In this document: positions 23,304 through 34,455 of the stretch, one piece after another
Layout of the letters: each line of letters opens with the position of its first letter
Numbering within the stretch: the stretch's first letter is position 1
Origin: Anthostomella pinea
Lineage: Eukaryota; Ascomycota; Sordariomycetes; Xylariales; Xylariaceae
NCBI GenBank assembly: GCA_963556695.1
Contig: CAUWAG010000003.1
Coordinates: forward strand, 1,302,001 to 1,366,000
Length of the DNA: 64,000 nucleotides
Reading direction: 5' to 3'
Translations under genes and position numbers: made by a program
Notes under the pieces: model-generated
Databases searched by the model: none
What the model saw: the letters and a program-made list of their open reading frames with translations, nothing else
Told to the model about the DNA's origin: nothing

Positions 23304-25768
23304 CTACATTTGCATCTCCTCGCCAATGCCGGGTAGTCCGTGGTTGAGTTGGGCCATATTGAAAGGCATTTGGTTGTTTGACAGGTTTGCTCGGATACTA
23401 GCCGCCTGGGCCTGTATCTCACAAGCCGAGGAATGCTGCTTGTGCTGGGAAGGGAAGGTGTCAGTTCTGATGTCATTGGGCTTGGGCGTTTAAGGTCTTA
23501 CATATTTGAGGCCGTTCAAGTTCTTGTACCGCTTGTGACAGTATTCGCACTTGTGAGGTTTCTCCTTCTCCATGCCCGTCTCGCCGGGGTAGGGTGCCGA
23601 AGTCTCCGGGTTGACAATGGAGAAGGACCCGTCCCCGTTCTCATGCAGCTGTTGGTTCTGGTGTCCGTGTTGCTTGTGGTACCTGCATAATCGGTAAGCG
23701 ATGTGTACGATGAGATAAGGGCTAAGGAAGCTTAAAACTGCAGGTGTTCAAACTTACTTCAAGCCATTTTGGTTCTTGTACGCCTTCTCGCATCCGATGA
23801 CCGGACACTTGAAAGGTTTGTCCTCCTCGGGCGGCATGACCACCGAGTTGGGATTTGCTATCGCTCTCTGCAGCGCAGCAAGATGGTTGGGATCCGTGAT
23901 GTTCGGGAACTGACTTTGATCCAGGCCGAACTGTTGCATCTGCTGTTGGAGCTTGAGCTGGCTGGCAGGCCCGCCATTTGGATTATAGAGCCGCTTGGCC
24001 GGGTCCTGGATGAAGAACTCGGAGAAAGCGGGATTGTCGAAGGCGCCGAGTGCGGTGAGGTCCAGGTAATTCAACGAAGACGCGTCCTTCTCCAGTCCAT
24101 CCGTATCCCCGCCCAACTGGCCCAGTGCCGCTTGATGTGTCGTCAACGTGGGTGTATTGACTGACGACACGGTAGGGTTGTTCTGGAAGCCGAACCCTGA
24201 AGCACCTGGCGTCGGTGGTTGCGACGTTCGCAGAGCCTGGTGCGGCAGTCCAGAGCTGTTCAACTGGAGTTGCGGCCGTTGCTGCTGCCCGAACATCTGT
24301 CGAGTCTGCTGAATGGTACGCTGATTGGTGTCGTCCATCTCCATCATGCCAACGGCATCGTCCATCTCCATATCGCCAACGGCATCCATGTCGTCATTCG
24401 ATTGCATAAGGTGGGACGATTTCGGGCCATTCGAGTCCTGTCTTCCCATCTGAAAACCGGAGTAGGAAATTCCGTTATTCGTTGTCGTCCGATTTCCCGA
24501 GCCAAACCCCAGCTGTCCCGGGCTCTGAAAGCCGTGCGAGTCCTGTCTACCCAAGCCCATCGACATGGACGGTCTGCTGCTTACCGAGAGCCTGTGGGGC
24601 ATCTGGACACCGGATCCGTTTCGATTCGACTGCGCATTCGCCGTCGTGTGGACCGTCTCGTAATGGCGGAGGAGGTCGTGCATCGTCTCCAACTTGAGCT
24701 CGCAACATACGAAGTTCCGCAGGTACTCGGCTTCCATCTTAGGGATATAGGAGTTGGACGAAAACGACGGTGATTGGGTTGCGCCGGCCATGAATGGCGA
24801 CGTGCCCGTCATGGCGAGACTGTTGCGAGACATTCGGTCAGTAAGGGTAAACGGGGGTTATTCACATGTCAGACGAAAGTGTCTAACACATGTTTGGGAC
24901 GAGAGAGACGCGGAAGAGATCGCCAAGAGATGCAGTTCAGTCCACATGCAGAAAGAGGTGAGTCGCCTGGTCGCGGGCGGTGCACTTACTCATCTCTAAT
25001 GAAGCTACCAACGGAGACGCCTCCCCAACTCATACCGTTCAGGTAGCTGCCGGCCACACTCTCGCGGCGGCCGCCATGTTCGCGATTCGGGTTGATCATA
25101 GAGATGGGCTTGGGTCCAGCGCTCACGAAGGAGTCCTGGCGACTGCGGCCGAAGGCCGAGTCGAGCGCAGGGCCGCTGGTCATCTCGACGTCGTTGTCTT
25201 GCAGGCCCAGGTCGTGGGAGAAGTCGAGATCGAAGCCTGGTTGGGTGCGCTGGGCGGCTCGTGGCGATGCGGAGTGGGAGTCGCGCAATCGGGGCGAGTT
25301 GGCGATGGTGAGCGGTTTGACAGTGGCTGATGCGCTGACGCCAAAATAGTGGTCGCGGTCGGGCAGACGTGACTTCTCGTCGGGGGTTGCGGGCTGCGGC
25401 GAGGGCGACGGCGAGGAGAGGGAATGACAAGAGGCCGGAGTAGTTGCAGCGGTGGCACTAGTAGCTGCGACAGCGGCGTGGAGGTGATGAAGACGAGTGT
25501 CAGGGTTGTGGGCGTGGGCATGGGCGTGGGCGTGGGCGGAGGATGCAGATGGGGGACAATTAGTACTATTATTATTACCGTAACCGTAACCGTAACCGCT
25601 AGCCTTCTCGGCGGTGCTGCGGCTGGAAAACGGATGCTCGGTGTGTCTGCTAGTCGGGGTGGTCGAGGTGGATGGGGATTGAGATGGAGACGGCGATGCA
25701 GTGGATGGGGTGCTGCTTGTTGTTGTGCCACTCCCACAAAACAACCGCCCAATCGTCGACCTCTTCAT
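23304..25768 (-). CDS. SFP1: Sfp1-type C2H2 zinc-finger transcription regulator
   Basis: Sfp1 is a TOR-responsive nuclear activator of ribosomal protein and ribosome biogenesis genes. Four exons (24990-25768, 23758-24819, 23502-23682, 23304-23444) give 720 residues. The N-terminal half is low-complexity (Ser/Thr/Pro, HAHAHA and YGYGYG runs). The family block WGGVSVGSFIRD joins LAMTGTSPFMAGATQSPSF across intron 1, followed by a conserved CC...H...H segment (FVCCELKLETMHDLLRHYE). The C-terminus has two split C2H2 fingers: FKCPVIGCEKAYKNQNGLKYHKQHGH, interrupted by an intron, and HKCEYCHKRYKNLNGLKYHKQHS, completed by exon 4. The start is the ATG before KRSTIGRLF; an in-frame upstream ATG exists at 25861. 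The stop is followed by an open extension. Confidence 0.9.
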
Positions 25769-28463
25769 GATTGGTAAATCCTTCAGGTGGGTCCTGGTCG
25801 GGGGTAATAGGTATTCCCTGGGTCTGGGAATCTGGGAATCTGGGCAAGCAAGCTGCAACACGCGGGCGAATGGCCGTGATGGTAATCAGTTGCGTCCCTG
25901 TGATGCCGGTGCACAGTCCGGACAGAAGGAGTCCCAGTTCAGGCCGGGAGAAGGAAGTGATAGAGATGTACCTTTCCTCGCCTTGGGGAGTGAGGAGAGT
26001 CCGGTGAGGTGTCGGTCGACGGTGATGAAGCGCGCCGTGGACAGAAGTGAACAATAATTAGGTACTTGATGCGTTCAGTCTTCCGGGGCGAACGGAAGTA
26101 AAAGAACGGGACGGTGATGATGATAGTGGTAGGTAGTGGTGAAGTCTATCTTTGCCTCACTGTCTCCCAACCATGAACCATGGATGAGACGAGTTAGTTG
26201 TATAATAAAGTATTGCAGACCGACAAGGCGGGTCCATGCGGTGTCGTGTAAGTGGGAGCGCGAGGGCAGGGGCGGCAGGCCGTCCAAGGTAGCACCTGGG
26301 ACGAGGTACGGCACCGGTACGGAACCACGGAGTAAGCGATGGGGTACCGGTAGAGGATGACGGGATGGTAATGATGATGAGTTCAGATGGCGATAAATGC
26401 GATCGATGGGATGCGGTGGCATGCGCTGGAGTCTTCTGTCGCAGACTGAACGATTAATAATAATAATAATCCACGCTGGAACCACGGCAGCAGTCAGGGG
26501 AGTTGCGACCAAGGTAAACCGGTGACTGGTCGGTCTATTGGGGGTTGGGCGTTGAACTTCTAGACGTAGACGATCTCGATAACTCGCTGTGTTAGTCGAT
26601 AGCAAGCAACCGTCATGAATCGCGCAGTTCGATATGGGGGGCGAAGTGTCGAAGTCGAGGAACAAAGTCAAGGAACACCTTCGGCGCGTGTTGGATGTTC
26701 TATCGAGTCCTCGAGTTTCTAAGGTTTCGAGGTGTGCTGCCGCCGGTCGTTTGTATGAACTCAAACTGACTCGGGGTCGCGAGGTTATGACGGGACGGGA
26801 GGTTGTCAGAGTTGTGACGGTAGGAGTAGATGGATGAATGTTGTTGCCTCTTAGTCAGGGTGTTGTAGCATTCACGCGGCACGGCATGGGATAGATGATG
26901 AGACGAGATGAGAATAGTGATTGATGTGCGAAGTGTGAGGTGTGAGTGTCAATGCAGATCAGATATTGGATATCAGATGCAAGCTGTTTGGCTGTTTGGC
27001 CGCCGTCAACTCTCTCAGACCGTCAGATGGATAGCACCAGGCGGGAGAACTACAGTCTACGGTAGACTACACGTATGGCGCACCATCTAAAAGGAGGTCC
27101 CGAGAGGTGAGAGGTAAGAGAGATGCGTTCATAACAATGCACGGTTCGAGCTGTAGACTTTCCCGTGTCCTAGTAATGAGCTATTCGGCTAATGAATTGT
27201 GTTGCCCGCTCAACTTGACATATTGCTTGCTGAGATCGTGACATGGATGCGGTAGATTAAGGTAGTCCCCGGCAGTCATTATTTTAAGGTATTTGGCGAG
27301 ATGCCACTTGTACACAATACGTTTGGTGCGATAGAAAGAAAGAACCGCTGGATGCAGTTGCCTATTACAAGATCACATACTACATAGTACCTAAAGCATG
27401 TATCGTCGGTCTGCCACAGTGACCGGTGACAATGTGACGATGTAGCAAGGCTGGTTCCATTCACCTGGGTCGTGGGATTCTGGGCCGACTGGGGTTCGCA
27501 TCCGCTTCATCATCCAAAGGGGACCGGTCCCCAGCCAGCCCAGCGCAATGACGGGGTACTCGGGGACCCCCTGACGGATGCATGGATGCATGGAGAGGCC
27601 CAGCCGCCCAGTCCAGATGCACGCAGTTAAGCTCGTTTGCATCCCTCGAGGCAGCCTTCCTGCACCAAGGTAGTATGTAGTATGCGATGCTGCGATGCGG
27701 TGAGCAGCATTCGTCGCCGGCTTTGCTAATTGTTACTAGGCGATAGGCACATGGAAGACAGAAGTTCGAGGTCTCACCAAACGGCGTGCTGCTAGTACCT
27801 ACCTAGGTTACGCTTTTAGGCATAGACCCGACCCGCGCCGTTCCACTTGAGGAAAGCCGATGCGTCATTTACAGAACAATAGAACGGAACATTTGAAGTG
27901 TTATTAGTGGTAGGGGTCCTGGGGACGCCGGCAACGCTGACACTTGACAAGGGTCCCAGTTGCCAACCAATGAACTCGAATGGCAATCTCCCTCTTGGAG
28001 TCTTGGGGATTCGAGTTGCACCGATTGCCGCGAGCTTGAGCTTGTCGCATCAAACTGTTTCGACAGGTCGAACCGCCTTGGCCAGCCGTCTGTGTTCAGA
28101 GGCATGTATCATGAGGACATGTACATCGTGAGTCCAGACAACCGAAGGCTAGCCTCGGAGGATAGACACGTTCGCGGGTAGATGTAGCCGGATGATGACA
28201 CTATCAGATGCTACAAGACACCAGAAGCATCTGTCAGTGTATGACTCAAGCCGTATGTCTCGATTGCCACGCTTGCAGCTCGTCGACGACTAATAAGCTC
28301 CGAGGGTTGCTTGGGAGGCGTACGGGAGGCGTAGATGACTCGTACATGGCGCATAACCAGCTCGGCTGAACCGCCCCCAGACTCTCTGACATCCAACTCA
28401 CCGCGGGAGTTCCACTGCGTCCCGACTGCTCGATGTTTTGGTTGCGGGCGGTCCAGCTCTGGC
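25769..28463. other. Long 5' region of SFP1 and gene-poor DNA
   Basis: Probably contains the SFP1 promoter and a long leader. A 229-codon minus-strand frame at 26075-26764 has no recognisable motif. A short ATT/ATA trinucleotide run lies at about 26455-26470. I see no convincing gene. Confidence 0.45.
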
Positions 28464-28861
28464 CAGTAACTTTAAAATGATACCCCAAAATCCGTAGCAT
28501 AATACCCCTCCAACCAGCCAATCAGAACGTGTGCATCCAGCGCTCAGTCCACTTTATCACCACCATCACCACCGCGCACACAAGGACACATTCATGGAGG
28601 GGGGGCTCGCACCGCCCCCCAACCCCCCAGCTAACCCTAACCACTAACCCTAATCCTAACCTACGTGGTTACCCGGTGAGATCACGTTGTTACCCGGCGA
28701 AATCATGGCAGGTACCTCTGGTTTGGTGAAAAACGCACGCAAACTAAAGTACTTGCGATGTGGTGGGCGGTACGCAGCCAATTAAATGGTCGAGATGGCT
28801 TCTGAATGTGGTTAGAGGGGTATTGTTCTAAGGAATTTGGGGTATTGGTCTAGAGTTACTG
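28464..28861 (+). mobile_element. MULE-like element B with telomeric core
   Basis: The 398-bp element is flanked by the perfect 9-bp duplication AGCTCTGGC (28455-28463 and 28862-28870). Its ends begin CAGTAACT on both sides. The arms pair imperfectly for about 50 bp and each holds two ATACCCC words spaced 22 bp apart. The core matches the other copies: ACCACCATCACC tract, GCGCACACAAGGACACATTC word, a G7/C6 hairpin, then CTAACCCTAACC-type telomeric repeats (28630-28661). Its terminal sequence differs clearly from A and C. No coding frame is present. Confidence 0.88.
28630..28661 (-). repeat. Interstitial telomere-like array (element B)
   Basis: Degenerate CCCTAA units (TTAGGG on the minus strand) within element B. 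Confidence 0.88.
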
Positions 28862-31800
28862 AGCTCTGGCACGGCAAGGCAAAAGCAACATTCAAGCCAT
28901 AGCCGGGGGCGGGGGACCGTTCGAATGCAGCCGGGCCACATGATTCGCTGGGCACACGACATCGCCTGACTCATTTCCTATCTGGGCGAGCCTCGTTCAT
29001 CACGATAGCCATAGCCATGTGGTTTTGGCATTTGGAACCTTCATCAATGTTCTCTCGCCTCAACCGTATGCGCCGTCGCCGCCTCTCACCACTCTGAGAT
29101 CGAGACATCTCAGCTGGACCAAACACTCCATGTCATTGTCAATGGAACCTTGTCCACCTGCCTCGGCATGTGCACTGGCGTAGGGGATCGCGCCGCTCAC
29201 CCGGCTTCGGCCCATTGTAGCAACTAGCAGCATGTCCGCCGTCGAGTCCATACATAGCCGATCAGAGGCGGCCTAGTTGGCAGCTGGCTGGTGGCCGCGG
29301 CAATTCTCTCTGGCCGCCGGCGCGTTTCAAAGCCGTCATTGCCGCCGACCTGACGTTGATCGTCTACTGCCTCACCTGATTGGTCTGGAGAGCCCAACCG
29401 CAAACACGCGTCAGTAAGTTGGCATCAGGAGCTCGACGGGAAGCATGATAGTATCGTGAGATAGTATGATGGTGAACCGCGAACGGGGGAGGCGGAGATT
29501 CGTCCTTCAGGCTTCAGCTGAAGCTTATGGCCGACTTGCCTAAAGCGGTAAGCTAGCTGTGAGGCACTCGGGCCTCATTTGAGGTTCAGCTTTGGAGTTT
29601 CAGCCCAACTGAACTTACTGAAGAACGACGACGATGACGACAAGAACCACAACTCCAATCGACGATATGGATCACGATCTCTTCTTCCTGCAAAAAATAT
29701 GAGGGGATGGACGGAACCAACAAGGCACGCTATCCTCAACCAAGGTGCGTCGTCCGCCTGCGGCCCCGTAGGGCCGTGTGCAGCGGCAGCAAGCAGGGAA
29801 GCAAGATGCGAGTGATACCGCGTTGCGTTGCATCCGCGAGACGACAATGCAGCAGATCCAACAAAATGGAAGCCATTGATTCGAGCGACTCGCAGGATCT
29901 GGAGACCTTCGCGGCTCACCGCTCTCCACTGAATAACTCAAACCCCAAAAGAACAAGATGGGCATGATGCATCTCACTCTCGATGCAACGCAATCAATGA
30001 ATTTATGTTTGCAAGATGACGATACTGTCGACTGCTTCCAAAAACGACTACCTAATACCCCCGCTCTACTAGACGACGATCCCCGGAAACCCGCCCGCAT
30101 TAACAACACAATAACCGCACTGTCGAGTCTCGACCCTCTTCGTGCCTGACAAGCACACGTGGCGTTTTGTTACCAGGAAGCAGACGAGGCCCGAGAGCTT
30201 GACGAAACACCAACTGCGACGTCCTATTGCGGCCCCTACAATCGAGCTAATTATGGCTGACGAGGGAATCCAAGTCACACAGGAACCCCTATTCCCAATG
30301 CCGAGCCTTCAACCTTGACCTTCGAGATCCTATTACGAACAACTATCTTGGAGGTTTTCTTGTGGCTGACATCTGACATCATATGGATTCTCCACGGCAA
30401 CTCTTTGCCATCCATCGAAGGAGGTTGGAGACAGTTGGAGTTGCAGAGGCGGCACGCTCACCGCCTGTTGATCTTTGTGCTTCCCACCCGCGGGCGCCGG
30501 CAATGCGGTCATATTTCCCCATCCGAAAAAGGATAGGTGACGATCCCGTCCCCCTTTGCTGACTTCACAATTGGACCCTGAATCTTGGACCGGGGACCCG
30601 CTTACTATTAACTTTCTGGGAGGGGCGTTTCCCTGCCATGCAACATGCTTACCTTAATTAGCGCCTCCCAAGGATCTGAATAGCCAGCATCGTGACAGCA
30701 GCGCGACATTTCTACCCAATCCATTCATTCATCCATGGGGCCTCGGTGCCAAGGGCCGGGGCGGGTTGGCAGGCAGCAGGGAAGACGCCGTCGGAATTGC
30801 GCAGTTGCCACCAAGTTGACACATAGCACCATCGATATTCTGTTGCAGCGAGCAGTCCACTCGAAACCCATCGGCTATTGCCAATGTTTCCACCACTAGA
30901 AGGAGCGCATTCCACGACGGGTGACTACCATCGTGGACCCTCGGTCCCTCACAAGCTCAAACGGGCGTCCGTCTCCAGAAACCCTCTCCGCCACGGCGCC
31001 GCCGCCGAGGCTCGGCAGTCTCGAGTCTCGACCGCCCTACTTCACGATGCGGCCGAAATGCTGCAATTTGCGTTGGTCATCGCTTCAATGCGTCGTCTGG
31101 CCTCATTTCGGAGCTGCGGTCTTAGGTAAGCGAGGAATATGTATCAGGATAATAACAGCAATATCATCACCAACTCACCGATCCGTTGAGACAATTTCGG
31201 CCACTCTTCAAGCTGGCGTTGCCATTATTTACCAGCCTTCACGATCCACATTGAGGACCTCGCTTGCTAAGATTGCGGTCACTTGACACTCTTGCTCCTG
31301 GCAGTTGCGGAGTCCTTGGAGATGCTCTAACCCCGATGGATGAGAAGCATATGCAATCGTTCCATCGTGTTAGAATCCTTTCGGTGAGCAAGTACGGCGA
31401 CCGCATTTGCATGTTCTGCAGAACAAATCAGCAAGACCAGTGGCGCGAACTGCCTCGGGCACAACAGCAAGTACCAAGCAATAGAATGAGTTAGTCTGGC
31501 CTCTTTTGGGGTCTGGGCCTTCAAACACATGGCTTGGTTTATGAAGTGTACTGAACTTTAAAGACAGCATGTGATTTCAGTCGCGTGCCGAACTCTGGAT
31601 TGGCACTCACATACTTCGGGACCATCCGAGGCGTAGAAGGTTTCCAGAACATTTGTATGGGCCTCGTGTTCCTTGCTGGCAGGGCCGATTTCGGACAGAC
31701 TGGTGAACATAATAAAAACAGGGAAACCTCGCCGAGGATCATAACCCGCATTTCTTGCATAGCTGGCATAAACAATCTATTCCAGGCGCAACAACTTGGT

Positions 31801-33008
31801 AGGTTCGCCGCTCACCACATGCAATTCCTCTTCTCATCCTACCGACGCAGTGACTCACGACCTCAGGTAGGAAGCCATTGAGCATATTCGATGCCACGAG
31901 AGCATAAAAAGAGTCATCTCACAGTCACATACCCGACATTGCCGTTGCGAGAGCCATTCACAAGCGGTACTCTCACCTTGCCAGTCATGATCACGATGAG
32001 GCGACAGGCCGCATGAGAACAATACGTCAAGCCTCGGAGGTTGAGCTCCGTCCTAGTTCCGCTCGGTACCTGGTAGTGTCGTTTTTGAGGTCTTCGTCCT
32101 GGCGATATGTCGGGAACCCGGCATTTGACAGGCTGCACGCCTTCGTCGAGGCCGTGGAAGATTGCCCTCAGCTTGAAAGCACGAAATACTACTAATAAGC
32201 AGATGCGAACGCCGCAGCACATGCGAGATCCTTCTAGACATGGCAGACTCTAGTAGGTGAGTTCAGTGCTTTGCGTGAAACGGCCGACGCCGACCGAGCG
32301 ATACCAAATGAGGCTCACAAATCCCGAGCGAATGGCGGGTGGTGAACAGCGCTCGTAACATGCTACAGCATGGTGACACATATCCCAAGCAAACTGCGGT
32401 AGGCGAACAGCACTTCGTAACATTCAGCAGCCGCTGACACCTGCCGGACTGCCCTCATCGCTCAGCACCAGCCACCGTCACGGTGGAAATAACTCGGGAT
32501 TTGCCTTGTTTGCACGGCACCAGCAGTGAGCAGTGAGCACCATCTGATGGTTCCATTTCGATCATGCCATTGTGGATTACATCATGCCGTAAAATTTCGA
32601 GGCGCATCGTCAGATGTCAGTTGTCACGCCGTTACTCATCCTTCTTGCTGCAACTCCGAACATCTCCTCGCGTGTCGTTCTTTGCTTCATTTATACATAT
32701 AGACATTTGAAGCGACATTTTACGAATTCCTCAGTGCATTGCCATTGACAACATTGAATCCGGGTCTTGCTCCGCACCAACCGCAACTGACCTAGACCGA
32801 AAGATCCTAATCGCCCTACGTCACAATAACGTGTTCCCAGCCTCACCATACCTAACATCGCATCGCGATTGGAACTCGACAGCTCGATCACAGCTTGAAA
32901 CCTACCGCCGACGATAACAACTGCGTAGCCAATTGCTCTCGCAGTCCAACTCACAACCACCCAACCGGACAACTCAATTCACAACCCGTCACCGTCACCA
33001 CCGCAACC
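28862..33008. other. Gene-poor interval of about 4 kb
   Basis: Short frames occur on both strands (for example around 29575-30280, 30878-31290 and 31370-32240), but none shows a conserved motif, and reading them in several exons did not give a recognisable protein. The last few hundred bases are the likely RCF2 promoter and leader. Confidence 0.45.
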
Positions 33009-33794
33009 ATGAAGGTCGTCTCAGAAGAAGAAGAGCGCGCGCACTACAACGCCGTGCTAAAAGGTGGTTTCATCGGCGGCTCCCTCGGCGTCGGCGCCGG
33101 CATCCTAGGCGTGATGGGCGCGTCGCGGCGGTACCCAGCCTTCCGGCAGCTCACGGTGCCGTTTCGCGCCTTCATCGTGACGTCGACGGGGACCTTCGGC
33201 GCCATCGTCAACGCGGACCGCTTCAGCGCGCGCTTCCACAAGGCCAACAACCCGATGAACTTCTACAAGGACGACGCGCAGCGCGCGGCCGAGCTGGTCC
33301 GCGAGCAAGAAACCCAATGGCAGCGGTTCCGCGCCTGGGGCCAACAGAACCGGTATTCCATCGTTTTTGGCAGCTGGATCGCAGCCATGGGCATCGCGCT
33401 CGCCATGGTCGGGCGCAACAAGTACCTGAGTACGAGCCAGAAGCTCGTCCAGGCCCGTGTTTATGCCCAAGGCCTGACGTTGGCGGTGCTGGTCGCGAGC
33501 GCGGCGTTCGAGACGCGCGACGCAAGACAGGGCACTGGACGGTGGGAGACTATCAAGGTCCTGGATCCGGACGACCCTGAGCACAAGCACCTGATCGAGA
33601 AGCGGGTCCATAAGGAGGAGTACGAGGGCCAGGACTTGTGGAAGGATATGGTGGCTGCTGAGGAGCGGAGGATAGCCAGTCGTAACGGAAACGGAAACGG
33701 AAACGGAAACGGCGAGAAGAAGGAGGAGAGGAAGGAGAGCAAGGCCCAGGGCGAGCAGAAGATCGAGGGTGAGAAGGAGAAGAGGTCTGCTTAG
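33009..33794 (+). CDS. RCF2: Rcf2-like mitochondrial respiratory supercomplex factor (HIG1 domain)
   Basis: Rcf2 is an inner-membrane protein that associates with cytochrome bc1-cytochrome c oxidase supercomplexes. The single exon gives 261 residues, starting at the ATG in CAACCATGAAGG. Two N-terminal hydrophobic segments (residues about 18-60) are followed by the HIG1-type pair, FGSWIAAMGIALAMVGRNKYLSTSQKLVQARVYAQGLTLAVLVAS in outline, with the QARVYAQG signature. The C-terminus is charged and contains five Asn-Gly dipeptides encoded by a tandem AACGGA hexamer, then a Lys/Glu-rich tail. Length is close to family norm. Confidence 0.9.
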   Translation: MKVVSEEEERAHYNAVLKGGFIGGSLGVGAGILGVMGASRRYPAFRQLTVPFRAFIVTSTGTFGAIVNADRFSARFHKANNPMNFYKDDAQRAAELVREQETQWQRFRAWGQQNRYSIVFGSWIAAMGIALAMVGRNKYLSTSQKLVQARVYAQGLTLAVLVASAAFETRDARQGTGRWETIKVLDPDDPEHKHLIEKRVHKEEYEGQDLWKDMVAAEERRIASRNGNGNGNGNGEKKEERKESKAQGEQKIEGEKEKRSA

Positions 33795-34272
33795 TCGTGA
33801 GAGCTCGGGCTGCCCCTTAATGAATGGCTTGAGTTGACTTCGTGTTGATTACGAGTTGAAGGGGGTAGTCGTTGTGACGCACGGGGGGCTGGCATCTTGC
33901 ATTCAGGACTCGAGTCCTGGCGTTCCGGTTCAGCATGCGAACATTCGCGTTTTCTCCCCTTCATGTACACTCCTACGACATCGACCGGAACCAGCCTGTT
34001 GATAGAGGGCGTGAGACTTGAAGCAGAAGGTTTCGCAAGGGAGGGAAGGGTTGATAGAGCACGCTGCGTGGTGACAGATATGTGTTTCGATCCTGCATAA
34101 TACAAACATAGAATTCATCCTAGCTACCAGGAGTATTTTCGTAGGCATGTTCTCACATGTGCCCGTACCTCGCGAATATCTTGGCTGTTGACATTCAGCA
34201 AAGGCCCCTTTTTCCAGCCCAACCGGACCGCGCTCGCTAGTAGCAACAAAAAAACATTGAAGCCGCCCCCGT

Positions 34273-34389
34273 CTAACCCCGTACATAGATGTCGAGATAA
34301 TTCGCAATCATCTCCGCGTTCTTCTTCTTCTCGGCATGAGCCAGGTAGCTTTCATACTCGTACAGCGTAAACGTAAAGTCTTCAGTATC
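34273..34389 (-). other. Possible alternative 3' exon of the Kelch gene
   Basis: A 39-codon minus-strand frame ending at 34273 reads like protein (acidic start, then FTFTLYEYESYLAHAEKKKN, a further hydrophobic stretch and a stop). It lies just downstream of the Kelch gene and has AG acceptor candidates before it. The nearest phase-compatible donor would remove part of the last Kelch repeat. Chance cannot be excluded. Confidence 0.25.
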
Positions 34390-34455
34390 TCATTAGACCC
34401 AACCAAGCAAGCAAACAGACGAGCAAAAACAGGGTGCCTAAAATCTAGATCCCGT

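Noticed and set aside
26075..26764. 229-codon minus-strand frame upstream of SFP1
   Set aside because: No motif, low coding character; more likely leader or promoter DNA.
33105..33611. Long minus-strand frames over RCF2
   Set aside because: Shadow frames caused by GC-rich codons; no motif, and the plus strand encodes a clear HIG1 protein.
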